From positions 496,001 through 560,000 of the forward strand of contig NC_060027.1 of assembly GCF_021134715.1 (NCBI RefSeq): a stretch of DNA of 64,000 nucleotides. The letters are read 5' to 3'. Below the pieces are notes generated by a model that made no database searches, was not told where the DNA came from, and saw nothing but the letters and a program-made list of their open reading frames with translations. Both the position numbers and the translations under genes were made by a program. Origin of the DNA: Daphnia pulex (Eukaryota > Arthropoda > Branchiopoda > Diplostraca > Daphniidae). Positions 21,042 to 33,200 of this stretch are shown here, piece after piece (position 1 is the first letter of the stretch; each line of letters starts with the position of its first letter).

Positions 21042-23483
21042 ACAGATTTTCATGTAACATAGGTAATCTTGAACCATAGGATCTTTTCTGAATCTCGCAA
21101 TTTTGGTGGCGTACCCTGCAACAGCATGTTTGTTGTTATGTCTGTTTTTACTTTTTTTTAGAAGGCAACCCAGCTAAGACATAGGTACAGAGTTATTTTT
21201 CATAGGTAAATTTGTGTAAATTTGTAAATAACATAGAGAATTTCCTTGTCCCATTTACACTTAGAGTTTCAGTGACATGAAGAGTGAACCACCTATCACC
21301 ATGCTACTGCAATACTTCATGACACTTTCTTGAGAATCAGGAAATTTATCTCAACACGTGGAGTAATGCTGTTGGTTGCTGTGATCATTATTACGGTTTT
21401 TTCATCATGAACATTTCAGTGTGCTTCTTAGAAAAGGTAAAGATTGATATGCTTTATTCTTTGTTATATTTTCATTAATGTGAAACATTTTATTTTACAG
21501 AGCACGCAGTTTCTTTATGGAATCGTGTGGTCCTGGCACGGAGATTCTTGTGCCCATGCTGACCTTTGTCCATGACGGAAGAGGGACTTCCATCAACGTT
21601 CTTCTCCATGCTTATCTTCGCTCATCTAGCTTCACTGCTTCTAAACACAATTTGTTTTACTTCATTGGCGACTTGGCGAGTTTCTGGACACCTTCAGTGA
21701 TCGCTTCCGTCCGCTGTTACACACCTGGAGTCACTCACCACGGGATTATGCCCAGGTACCCAACAATTGACTTATTTTCGTAGGTTATCTATTAATAGTC
21801 TAGGTGCGTTAGACTCTGTCTGTGATATAGTTTCCAAAATCAGGGCTTTATTACGCTCAAACGAAGTTTTACTTGGACGTTTCTTTTTTCCAACGCTAGA
21901 TGGCTTTTTGATAATTTGCAGCTGTCAAAACAGTCAGTTTCAGTTACTTTGCACATCTCTTTAAACATTTATTGTCAGTTATTTTGTTGAAATATTTAGT
22001 GATAACTGACGATTACTATTCCAGCAACAAAGCTCACTTGTTAAATTTTCGATAATTGCTTTTTTTTTTTTACTTCCGGTTTGCTCATTTCAGTCAGTAG
22101 TTCAGTAAATATTCATTCCAGGAGCAAAAGAACCACATATTCGTGATCCTCATCAAATTTGTGACAAAGTTCATGTAATCTTTTTTACGTTTTCGTACTT
22201 CCGGTTTTGAAAATTTTCCTGAACTATAGTTCAGGAAAATTTTCGATTTTGGCCAAATTTTGGATTTCGTTTAAATCATACCTATTCGACCCCAAATTTC
22301 ATGGAGATCACAAATATGTGGTTTAATTTGACGACAGCTTAATGGTTGAGGCGCTGTGGTTACTTCCGGTATACTTCCGGAATTTTTTTTTCAAGACTAG
22401 CAAGTGAGCTTTGTTCTGTTTACTGTTCTCAATATTGCAAGCTTGATTTTAAGTTAAAAAAATTGAATCTTTAAATCTTTGAGCTTAAAAACCTGATTAT
22501 TGTTTCTATCTGTATAATGTAACTTTAATTGGCATGTCACTAAATAAAAATTGTTTTGTCTTTATTCAGGTAATGCAGAGGAGACGTCGAGAAGATGGAA
22601 TTCCGAGACTCGTCATCAACGTGGATCATAGTATTGTTGGTATTATTTCGTTTGTGTTAGTGTTAGTTAACCCGTTGGCTGCCACGCCTTTGTTCTCCCC
22701 TAGCTCCTTAGCACGGGCCGCGCTGTTCGGTCTCGTGGTTTACAAGCCGCGGGGTCGGAGAGTCGCCAAGCCCAAAATCTGCCGCAAGGCGCCTGTTTCA
22801 GGCAATGCACCATAGTTCCCCCTTTTCAGCACGGACTTGTCAGCAATGGCAAGTCCCACTTGGTCATGGATCCTTCTGACGTGGCGCGTAGAGTAGTAGA
22901 GAGCAACCTACGGGTTGTATGGCGTGGCAGGCAATGGGTTATCTTATTGTATGTATATGTGTATGTATGTATGTGACTGTAAAATGTGGTGGAATTGTGG
23001 GTGGAGGTGGGACAATATAACACAATTCTTTTTCAAGTCTTTTGTTCATTGTTTCTAAATGAATACCAAGTTTTGTTTAGGAATTGTATCAATATATTTT
23101 TCTCAACTTCAAAGTCTTTCATTTATACAAAGGTCAGTCACTTGCCTCTTATTTGTAAGATTTGAAAAAATCAACGGTTACAAGTTTCTTTCTTATTTCG
23201 CCCTTAAAGTCATCGTCAAGCCACAAGAACAATGAGTGTAACTAAGGCAGTAGTCTAACATAAAATAATTTATAACTCAGCAAGCATACTGGCCTTGAAG
23301 AAATCCAACACAAAAGACACCTGTAGCAATGTTAACAGGCTTGAAGTTACTAACCAAGTCTTACAAAAAAATACCCGTATTAAACCTTTTTTTTCTCATT
23401 TAAGATCAACAATTGATTCCCAGCGACCAATCACCATGAAAATAACCGATACATATAAATAACCCCGAGTAGAAATTTCGGCT
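21042..23483. other. Inner half of the right arm: mirror, no recognisable gene
   Basis: Carries the plus-strand twins of the left-arm frames: 21517-21783 (88 aa), 21767-21964 (65 aa) and 22534-22815 (93 aa), with identical translations. Identity at protein level fits any very recent duplication and does not by itself show selection. Confidence 0.5.
22209..22244. repeat. 36-bp perfect palindrome, right arm
   Basis: Second copy of the 36-bp palindrome at the mirrored position, also perfect and also flanked by ACTTCCGG boxes. Confidence 0.9.
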
Positions 23484-24234
23484 CTAATAATAAGGAATTT
23501 CCATGTAGAAAATTGCGGAATCGTAGTTTGGGGTGTTATTCGGCTGCGTTAGTGGTGTAGTAACTCGGGGCAAAGAAGTGCTTTGGGAGCTTCGGTGTAG
23601 GATTTGGTAGTAACGAAAGTAGTGATGTAATATTCGGATGCCTTTGGTGGTGTAGTCCTTTGGAACATCAGTGCAGTACTCTGGAGCAGCGTGGGTTGTA
23701 GTGAAGTAAACTGGAGCCTTGGTGTAGTACTCCACTCCCTGCGTGGTGTAGTACTCCTCTCCCTGCGTGGTGTAGTACTCCGCTCCCTGCGTGGTGTAGT
23801 ACTCCGCTCCCTTCGTTAGTATGTAGGTGTTGACGTTGTTGTTTGGTAAGGAGGCGGTATAGTGAAGGTAGTGAAGTTCGGGGAAGAAAAATACTTCGGA
23901 GATTCTGCGTAGTAGCTCGGGCCAACATAAACTGGGGTGGCATCAGTTACGGTTTAATACTCTGAAGCCTTGGTGGTGTAGCACTTGGGGGCCTCAGTGT
24001 AGCATCCGGTTGTTGCGTATGTTGTTGTTGAAGTCCGCCGCACCCAGGAGAAATCGGCACACCAGTGGTCGATCCAGCCATCGACGATACGACACCCAAC
24101 AGCAGCACGACGCCATAGTTCCCTAGACAATTAATAAATTTTAACATTTAATTTCCTATTATGGTACTGGTATATTAACAAATAGAAATAAAGTATAGTT
24201 GATTCAGTACCCTATGGGGAAATTTTACCTTCAT
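23484..24234 (-). pseudogene. Decayed Tyr/Thr-rich secreted protein gene, copy 2, right arm
   Basis: Mirror of the 17413-18163 copy. Every frameshift and stop noted there is present here, and the open frames have identical translations. The decay therefore predates the inverted duplication, or conversion has copied it between the arms. Confidence 0.75.
23715..23810 (-). repeat. 24-bp coding minisatellite (4 units), right arm
   Basis: Reverse complement of the left-arm array with the same four units, including the variant third and fourth. Confidence 0.9.
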
Positions 24235-24430
24235 TTAAAAACTTGTGATACGACGAAGAATGAAGTTGATGACAAAAAGTGCACGGCAGTTCCTGTTGCT
24301 GTGACGGAGATGTTCACTCGGCTGCTGAATTATTTCACCTTTTCTCTCCTCTCATACTACTAGGCAATGAATAATTTGTATATTCTGTTCTTGGCATAAT
24401 AAAACTCCACTTAACAGAATATTTACCCAT

Positions 24431-24861
24431 GATATGTGGTTGTGTAGTACTACGGTGCTTTGGTGGTGTAGTACTTTGGAGCATCCGTGTAGTAATCGAC
24501 CCTTTGGTAGTGTAGCTCGGGGAAGAAAAATACTGCGGGGATTCGGTGTAGTAGCTCAGGGCTGCATAAGTTGTTATATAATAACCTGGAGCCTTGGTGC
24601 AATACTTAGAGGCCTTGGTGTAGCAACTGGTCGTGTCGTATGTTGTGTAATAGTGGCGGCGTTGCGAGTTGTTATCCGCCATACCCAGGAGACATCGCTA
24701 CATCAGTGGCTGAACCAGCCATCAACGATACAACACCCAACAGCAGCACGACGCCATAGTTTACTAGACAATTAAAAATTTGAACATTAATATGAAATTA
24801 TAACTGGCATGTTAACACATAGAAATTTGATTCACAACTCCATGTAAAAATGTTTACCCAT
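24431..24861 (-). pseudogene. Decayed Tyr/Thr-rich secreted protein gene, copy 1, right arm
   Basis: Mirror of the 16787-17217 copy: same signal peptide, same premature TAA after the Gly-rich turn and same later shift. It differs by a few substitutions (for example TCTAAG for TTTAAG near 24608, and TATTATATAAC for TAATATATAAC near 24580), which lets a 115-residue frame stay open from 24682 to 24335. Confidence 0.7.
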
Positions 24862-25086
24862 GATATCAAACTGGCAATGCGATGAAGAATGCAGTTGGTA
24901 AAGATAAGTGTGTAAAGTGTATAAATGTAAAGAAGAGCACAGTTGGTAACGAGTAACGACTAGTAAGTGTTAACAGCACGGCGCCATAATTAACTAGAAA
25001 CTTTAAAAAAATTTAACTTTAATATCTAATTATAGTACTGGGATATCAACATACAGAAAAAAGTGGAATGATTAACAATGTTAAAA

Positions 25087-25447
25087 ACTACAGGTTAGAA
25101 ACATAATATCTACCCATGATTAAAACTGGTAACGCGAAGAAGAATGCAGATGGTGACAAATGGTGCACTGCTGCTCTTGCATATCGGAGATGTTCACTCG
25201 ACTGATTTCTATCGCCTTTTCTTTGCCCCTATACACGACTAGACATTGAATAATTTAAATATTAATACGCAAAAATAACTGCCATATTAACAAAGAGAAA
25301 ACGCAATAGAAATTGATACATGACTCCATGTAACAACAGAAAATTTACCTATGATTGAGAACTGATAATACGATGAAGAATGCAGCTGATGGCAAATAGC
25401 GCACTGCAGCTCTTACCGTGTCGGAGGTACTCGCACAACTGATCCCT
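25087..25447 (-). pseudogene. Two orphan first exons, right arm (mirror copy)
   Basis: Reverse complement of the left-arm orphan exons, with the same lost start codon in the outer copy (CCTATGATTG on the plus strand where the initiator should be). Confidence 0.6.
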
Positions 25448-25516
25448 GTCGATTTTTCTCTCTCCTTTTATACGACTTTTTCTCACCCCTCCTCTTAAGC
25501 CTTGCGGTTATTTTAC

Positions 25517-25988
25517 CTTCTTGATAATGATGTAAAACGTCCCGTTCTCGCCCAACCTCTACACCACTGCATGACACGTTTTACGTAAAGATCTCCATGA
25601 CCTTCGATTGAAATGCAAACTGGCCTTTCCTTTTGCAGGTGACGTTGCTGGGGATGGGTCTACAAAAACCAAAATCAAAATGAATACCAAATAGTTTACC
25701 TTTGCGACTTTTGTACCTGCTTTGATAATGACGAAACACGTGTCATTCTGACCCAACCTCTACACCACCGCATGCCAGTTTTACGTAATGATCTCCGTGA
25801 CCTTCGAGAGTGAAGGAAATGCAAACTCGCCTTTCCTTCTTTAGGTTGACGTTGCTGGGGATGGGTCTACAAAAATCAAAATGAATACCAAATAGCTTAC
25901 CCTTGCGGCTATTGACCCTGCTTTGATAAAGACGAAACACGTGTTATTCTCACCCAACCTCTACACCACCGCATTGATAGTTTTACAC
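25517..25988 (-). repeat. ~200-bp tandem repeat, right arm (mirror copy)
   Basis: Reverse complement of the left-arm array, with the same phrases in opposite order. CAACCTCTACACCAC recurs at about 25553, 25754 and 25956. Confidence 0.85.
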
Positions 25989-26295
25989 GTAATGTTTCCC
26001 GCGACCTTCAAGCGAGAAGGACATCCTATCTGGACAAACTGGCCAACCTATCTGCAGATTTACTTGCATGCAAAAAACACAACGAAGATATGCAAAAAAT
26101 GTAACGAATCTAAAACTTCTCACACATGTTGACTGCAAAGTTACTTCGATAATGAGTGAGGATTCCCCATATTCCAACTATTTTTCCAAACTGATTTCAA
26201 GACGTCGTAAAAGACCAGTAGCGGCAACAAGCGCCATCCATTGACCACAAGAACTAAATTCATAACCTTAGTGTTTGCAGATCTGTCGGAAAGAA

Positions 26296-27235
26296 TAAAA
26301 TGATTATTGGTTATGGATTAAAAAAGTTAACAATGTTTCCTTTACTTTCCTATTACATATGTTTTCATGTACAGATATGGTACATGTACATACACATGGC
26401 AGGTTATTCACTTCACACTCTTCATGTCTCTGAAACTCTAAGTGGAAATGAAACAAGGAAATTCTCTACATTATTTACAAATTTACACAAATTTACCTAT
26501 GAGAATTAAAACTGTACCAGTGTACCTATATCTTAGCTGGTTTGCTTTCTAAACAGAAGTAAAAACAGCCATGCCATAACAACAAACATGCTATTGCAGG
26601 GTATACCACCAAAATTGCCAGATTCAGAAAAGATCCTATAATTCATGAACAAGAATACCTATGTTATATGAAAATCTGAATCGTAATGGTCTGGTGATGG
26701 GGAAATACCTTATCTGGCACATTTTTATTCCACTATAAAAACTGGGAATAGGGTAAACAGAACAGCAAACACGATGCAATAATGGGGTGAGAATGACGTC
26801 AGTGGCATCACAATTAATCACTCACAAATTCATCTAATGTAGCATTGGTTTTAAGGCCTTCAGCTTGGCCAAATCATGAGAAGGCACATGTGTAGACTTG
26901 ACCATTCTCGTATTTCTACTAGGTTTCGCAAAATAGTGGCCTATATAAAATAGTATTTCATAACATGATTATTGGCTGTATGGATTTAAAAAATAAAATT
27001 GTTTCCTATTATTTTTCTGTACTCATGTACAGATCTGGTACATGAACATACACATTGCAGATTATTCACTTCACACTCTTCATGTCACTGAAACTCTAAG
27101 CAGCAATGGGACAAGGATATAACCTATGTTATTTACAAATATAAACAAATTAACTTATGAGAAATAAAACTCTACCTATCCCTCAGCCTTCTAAACAGAA
27201 GTAGAAAGTAGAAACATCCATAACAACAATTGACG
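26296..27235 (+). repeat. Two diverged direct copies of palindrome inner-arm sequence
   Basis: Unit 1 (about 26300-26740) and unit 2 (about 26965-27232) share GATTATTGG, a GTACAGAT.TGGTACATG box and TTCACTTCACACTCTTCATG, at offsets of about 658-665 bp. Both match left-arm 20352-20670 in direct orientation (CTGAAACTCTAAG, AAACAGCCATAACAACAA), at clearly lower identity than the arms show to each other. They are members of one dispersed repeat family. Confidence 0.75.
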
Positions 27236-27237
27236 TT

Positions 27238-27266
27238 ATTGGAGAGTCCGGATTACGGACTCCAAT
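27238..27266. repeat. Short inverted repeat around GATTA
   Basis: ATTGGAGAGTCCG, then GATTA, then CGGACTCCAAT. The arms pair over 11 bp with a 2-nt bulge. It lies just where the repeat unit ends and could be a terminal repeat of a small element, but I see no partner copy. Confidence 0.5.
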
Positions 27267-30200
27267 AGATTTTTCCTACTAATTAGGGCCTTTAGGGGTA
27301 ACGGACATCCGGGTGTTCTCACTTCGCAGTATGAAGAATGCGGAAGCAGTGTTGCTAGTTCTCTTTTTACGAAGCTCAGTTGAGCGCGTAAAAACTGACA
27401 TCTAGCGAGTAGCGAGCAAAATAAAAAATTTGTATTAAATTGAACTGAATTGGCTGACAGTTAACTGACAGTTAATGATGGTTAAGATATCAAATCATTT
27501 TCATCGTGATTATGAAGGTCATCACTCCTGATTTTCCGTTTTGTGTTCTGTCTCAACCCAAGGGGATGCCAGGTTTGCCAGCAAGCGCAATAAATAGCCA
27601 GACTGGGAGGAGAAAGACGAGTCGGGAGACTCCACTTCATCAAGTTAAGTGCTGAGTGGGCTGGCTTTTAGAATTAGTCGAAATAGCAAACTCAATCACG
27701 GAATAGCCTGATTTTTTTTTGAAATATTTTGCGTTTGTCAATAGAAAATAACTAAATAAGTCAACCGGAAATGAATCAAAAGGAAGATGTGAATAAAAAG
27801 CTATACACGAAGCGGCATATAGACGTCATTGAAAAGTTTACGCAAGTTTCGATTATTGACCGATTGGGCGTTTCAGATCTGCAATAAATAGTAGGTTACA
27901 CCGTTGAATTTTTCATAGCAAGTTCCGGTTCAATTAAAACATTTTTTTTTCCCAATAGTCAACAGGAAAGCCAAGTTTTAATTGGAATTCTCATCAATAA
28001 TGGACTGGGCGAGAGCTGCTGGGACATTATTCTGCAGGAACGGATTTGAGTAATTCAACTGCTGCTGATGGAGAGCGGGAAGCGTCTTATTTAGCTCTTA
28101 CAGCATTTGAAGTATGTCAAATGAATAGTTGGAGTGTGCAGAGACTTATTGCGAGATGAGTCAACTACTACACAGACAAGAATTGCTGCCACAAACTTTG
28201 ACAGCAGGAATGCGTACATCCAGCAAAACTCTGACGAGAATTCCAATCAAATTCAAAGTCAATTTGCATTGACGACTGTAATAATAGTCTCATTCACATA
28301 GCTGTGTTATATCCATCATCTTCCGCTGCTATTTGTGCATTGTCAAAAAGTCAACGATGTAGTACACACGCTGAGAAGCTGTATGCTAATAAACATCCGG
28401 AGGGAAGGCGCCCAGCATCCGCCATTCTTATTTAGCTGCATATAATAAGGGTCTCAATCAAAAATGACAGGAGCGAGCTTGATTAATGAGAGACTAGATA
28501 TCTGTAGTACACAGTAAAAATAATAACATGCATCTATATAATAAACAGACTAATTAAGAAGGCTTAGCGTTTGTATCAATATCCAAAAACTATAAATAAC
28601 TAAAGGCTTATACTCTGGTGTCACTCTAAATTAATTCCTTGTTTTTTTTTCCCTGAAATTTAATAGAGAAATAAAAGTAAATCCATCAAATCTTTCAATT
28701 TTTCCTGATTTACAGGAGCTGCTCATCAGCTCGAGAGAGTCGAAAAAGGAACAAAAGAACGTGACAGAAATAGGATCTTTTTTGGGGGGGTCTCACACGT
28801 GGACTTTGTAATATACGACCAGCGTGATACTAGAGACCTTGATGTATACAGTTGATTTGCATAGAGCAAAGGAAGGAAGCAGCTCGGATTCAAATTGAAT
28901 AATATAATGAACTCTTCTAGGATATTGATTCGAGTTTAACAGCCGCACACGCAGGAGTGGTGGGGGGTATAATAATAAAAAAAAGTCCTATATGCTGAAT
29001 GCGTCGCAGTTTCTATAAATGTAACGAAGGAAATCCTATTATACACCCCACAAATCTGTCCAATCCAGCAGCATGCACAGCGTATACAACAGCAGAGGCA
29101 ATACGTGCGACGGTGCTGTATGAGGATCGGGTTATGGTATCAGCAACACCAGCATCTCAGCTCTTATTAACTAGGAAAGAATAAATCTATATATGCGGAT
29201 GACGGACCTCTTGGGGGGTGTCGCCGGAATTCCTCCATTTTCTATCTCTCTCCGGAAATAAAATAAAGTTGATCCTTGTGCTGTGGCGCTGCTGACGACG
29301 TCACTGGCTATATGAAAGGGTGGCTAAAAACATTTATTCGATCGAGACACAAAAACCAATTGAAACATTTCCCTGGAAACTGGCCAAAACTTTTGAAACA
29401 AGTTGGAGAACGAAGAAATCAATTAAGTTGCCGGGGAGTTATTTGAATTGATTTTCATATTTCTTTTTCAATTTTTAAGTTTGATATACAAACCCACGTG
29501 TTTTTACTATAGCCGAATAACTAGGCCACGCAACATGACGTGCCGTTGAGCAATCTGCCCGTCTCCAGCTAGTAGAAATAAGCGGGTCGTCTATTTTTCT
29601 CCTTCCTTCACGAAATGGAGCAATAAACGGGCCCAGGATAAAACGCGGACCTTGAAGTGTACAAACCGAGAAAATATAGTACGGGACACAAAAGGGAAAG
29701 TATTTCCGTGTCCGTAGAAATATCTCTCTCTTTTGGGTACGACGACGGCCGGAACTGATGTACAAACAAACGACGTTAACAGCTCAGCGGGCGGCGCAGC
29801 AGTAACAACTTTGAGGCAAACGCGCGGACCTTGTGCGTTTGTTTCCTTTACTTGATGGTATCCCGCACGCTCGACGCGGTCGTGAAACATTCCCGATCAA
29901 AAAAAGGGAAAGTATAGTAAAAATAAAATAAAAGTTTGAACTATTCAACAAGTTTAGATAAGTACTAGGCTGTATATGTTTTATACCTTCTTTGCGTTAT
30001 TCCCGTGCCGGGCTGTATACAGCAGTGTGTAAATTTACTCTCTAATAGCTAACAAAGATTATATGTGCAAACTGATTACATGTTTCCCGAAGCTTTTTAG
30101 CCATGTTTTCTTTTTACAGCAATAAAACTAAGAATTATAAAACACGACCCTTTTCCCATGTAATGGCTTAAAAGACCTTTTAAATATGATATAGAATCAA

Positions 30201-33200
30201 TGTTGTTGTATAACAATGAATTCCGCTGAAAAATTCCGAAAGTTTGAATAGACAATCGATAAATTTCATCACGAGGCGGGTCGCATTACATAGAATGGGA
30301 ATTCGCTGGCGGATTCTGCCGACATACAGTCGAAAGTTTCCCTTGTGTGTGTAGATCAAACTTGTATGTGTGTGCCCAACGCCTTTTTTTAATAAATTCG
30401 AGGAAATTTGGAAATGAATCTCTCGAAAGAACATCCCAAACTCTTCTGTTGTGTTTGATCAAATGAAAAATAAAAAGGGGGATTTCTGGGGATTTCCCCC
30501 CGGCGGATTTCCCAAGGTGCCGCGACGCTGGATGCACTGGAGCGTTCAGTTGTGCGCTGAGAGAGAGACTGTGTGTGTCCCCGGCACAGGAGAAACAGCA
30601 TCAGAAGAAAGCATAGCTCGGATGAGCAATTATAACCACCATCCATCCAGCTACTGCTGCTGCAGTACAGTCTAGAAAGCGAGATTGAAATGTCTAATGT
30701 CTTTGACGTCAACGTCGAAAGATGTCCCTTTAATGAATGCGGAGCGCCAGCTGAGCCAAAGGTTGATGAGCGTCTACAGATTGTTGATAAGAAATAGACG
30801 CAGCACTAGCTGCTCTTTACTGTACCTCGCCGTGTACAACCGGATACGAATCGCATGTATCTTTATCGCTGCGTGCTACTACTACTACCACACACATAGA
30901 TAGATAGATGGATATGTTAGTACCTGCTGCTGGCGGGGCCCGGTGGAGTATGTCGGAGCCTGCGCATGGCTGATGCCGGATTCGTTGTAGCGTCCCGTCG
31001 ATCGACGCCGGCAGATGCGCTTTGAAGACACACACACACACACGCATTCTTGATGTGATTCTCTGTGTAGACACACTGGAACCGACTGGCCGGTAGTCAA
31101 CCAGTTCCAGTTGATTCTTTGATCGGGAAGCATCGCGCATCACAACTGGCCAGCTCTCATCCATTCAATCCCTAAAATAATAAATAAATTGTAACAAATA
31201 TTCATAGTTGTAGTCGATTGCGTGATTGGCGTTTCGTGTGGAGTGTCTTACTGTGCCGGTGCGGAAAAACTTTTGAGCCGCAAAATTGAATTTCTCTTTT
31301 TAAAAAATTTTTATCCGATGGATACGACAAGACAATCGCCATCGATCACAATAAGCGAATCCGCCAGTAAGCCATTCATAAAAGATGCTGGTTATTAATT
31401 GCGCCGTGCTCATTGGTGCTGGCCCTCGGCATTCGATTACCCGTCGAAGGTGAGTCCAGTCTTCCACTGTAAATGAAATTGAGATAAATCCTTAATCCTG
31501 AGTCTAGAATTATTCAAGTCATATTACCTATACAGTACACTTCTTGCGCCCCTCTATATATCCACATAGACTATTCATTGAATTAAATATGGAAAGAGCG
31601 ACACTGATGGCTCGATTGCCAGCAGGACAGCACCCGGTCGCTGACGCCATCGTTTGCTGTGCGTCAGCAAAAGAAAATGTCGAGCCTAATGTACGAATAA
31701 GACGGGAAAGAAAAGCGAGAGAGATCATTGGTTATATACGTTCTATATAGTAACAAAAGGATAGGAAAAAATACCCCCGGAATACATGGTCCGGTGCCTA
31801 CCGGCAGCTGCTGCTGCTGGGAATCTTATGGGCGTCGCATAGAAAGTTATTTAGTTCTGCTGTACATGGTTTCCTTATTCGCGCCGTCTTTCCCTATTGG
31901 CTGCTGCTGGAGGCTCTCCGTGAATCTGGTCCTAGATATATTCTTTCACCACGTCTTCCCTTTGTTGACGAAGACGGATGATGCGATTGTCGCTCGGTGG
32001 AAACGGGCAAAAATGGAATCGTGAGCGGCGGTGGATAGATCCCACTGCCAGCAGAAAATAGATATAAAAATCAACCATCAAGGAAAGTATAAAAATATAA
32101 ATATATATACACATCAGACCGGCAAAGATTTATGGTGTAGACACGCCCGAGCGTCTATCAACTGATGATGGCGAATTGTGTAGTAGTACACACAGCACCT
32201 ACAGGAAATAGGTGGCCGGCAACGTCAGCAACAAAGGAAATCCGTGGTAACAAACACACAGCACATGCACAAGTTGTATGTATGGTGTGGCTAAGTAATC
32301 AAAAGACACAGCAATTGCCCAGAGAGTGAGAAATTGGTTCCTATAAAATAAAAAAAAAAGAACAGCAACATATAGGTAATCTTTAGATCTATAGGGCCAG
32401 CTATGTCGTCTACAAGTTTTCTCTCGTTTGTTATATTTATCTCTTCCAATCGGCTTGCAAAAAGTTCTTGGTGACAATGGAAGTTATATTGTATACTTGA
32501 ATCGTGGCGGCTCATTATGAAAGCTTTGAACCAACTTTGATTCCTCTACACGACTTGGTTATATAAGAATAGAGAAACCATTGCGTTCGGCGTGAAAATC
32601 GTAGACTATCAAAATCTATTCTGTAGGCTATTAATTGAACCCAATGACTTTGTCGAATAGAATAGGAAATTTGATCGCGTTCACGTTTATGGCCAAGGTG
32701 TGGTCTTATTCTAATTGCCGCAGTATACTACAATGGGATCAAGATTGCTGCAGTCGTAATGTATAACAATGGTCTCTATACATTATTAGTTTGTGGTGAA
32801 ATTCCAACTTTGCCCAAGTTTAGGAGCTTTAGAGTCAGTCAACGCCCATATACGAACAGATAAGGGAAATTGATGCGTTGTTAGGGCTCAAATAATAATG
32901 CAAATGGGCAGAAAAGCTTAGACATAACACAGGCTGGCGTTGAAACTTTAGTTGAAAAAACAAACAAAATAAAACTTAATTCAACAATTTGGTTTTCTCA
33001 AACAAGATAATAGACTAAAAAATGTTCAGTTTGATATTCAGTTTTATCTTGTTTTTAAACTAAATAAAATGCTTAATAAGGATTTCCTAGTGGAATTGAA
33101 AAACCTACGTGATTCTGAACATTGAAGTTGCTTCACCAACCGCAGAACCACCAAGTGACTTGTTCACATGGGTTATGTTGGACAAAAAAAAACTTTGATA

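Larger units (their letters stand above)
15478..26168. repeat. 10.7-kb palindrome: two ~5.13-kb inverted arms around a 436-bp spacer
   Basis: Left arm 15478-20605 and right arm 21042-26168 are reverse complements. Matched positions add to 41646-41648 along the whole length, so there are almost no net indels: the tag GGGGAATCCTCACTCAT at 15478 pairs with 26152-26168, and CCTATG at 20584 with 21058-21063. Sampled stretches differ by only a few substitutions per kilobase, for example T/C near 17040 and A/C near 16981. All open frames in one arm recur reversed in the other. It is a recent inverted duplication, or a locus kept uniform by gene conversion. Misassembly is unlikely given scattered differences and a unique spacer, but long reads should confirm it. 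Confidence 0.95.

Noticed and set aside
15478-26168. The palindrome as a simple assembly artefact
   Set aside because: Scattered single-base differences and small indels between the arms, plus a unique spacer, argue for two real copies. It remains to be proven with long reads.
30389-30712. 107-aa minus-strand frame with Ser-rich start in the gene-poor region
   Set aside because: Overlaps several other frames on both strands, low complexity, no family match.
31318-31456. Small frames near 31.3-31.45 kb ending at good splice donors, one with a signal-peptide look
   Set aside because: No downstream exon could be joined with confidence. GT donors are common by chance.
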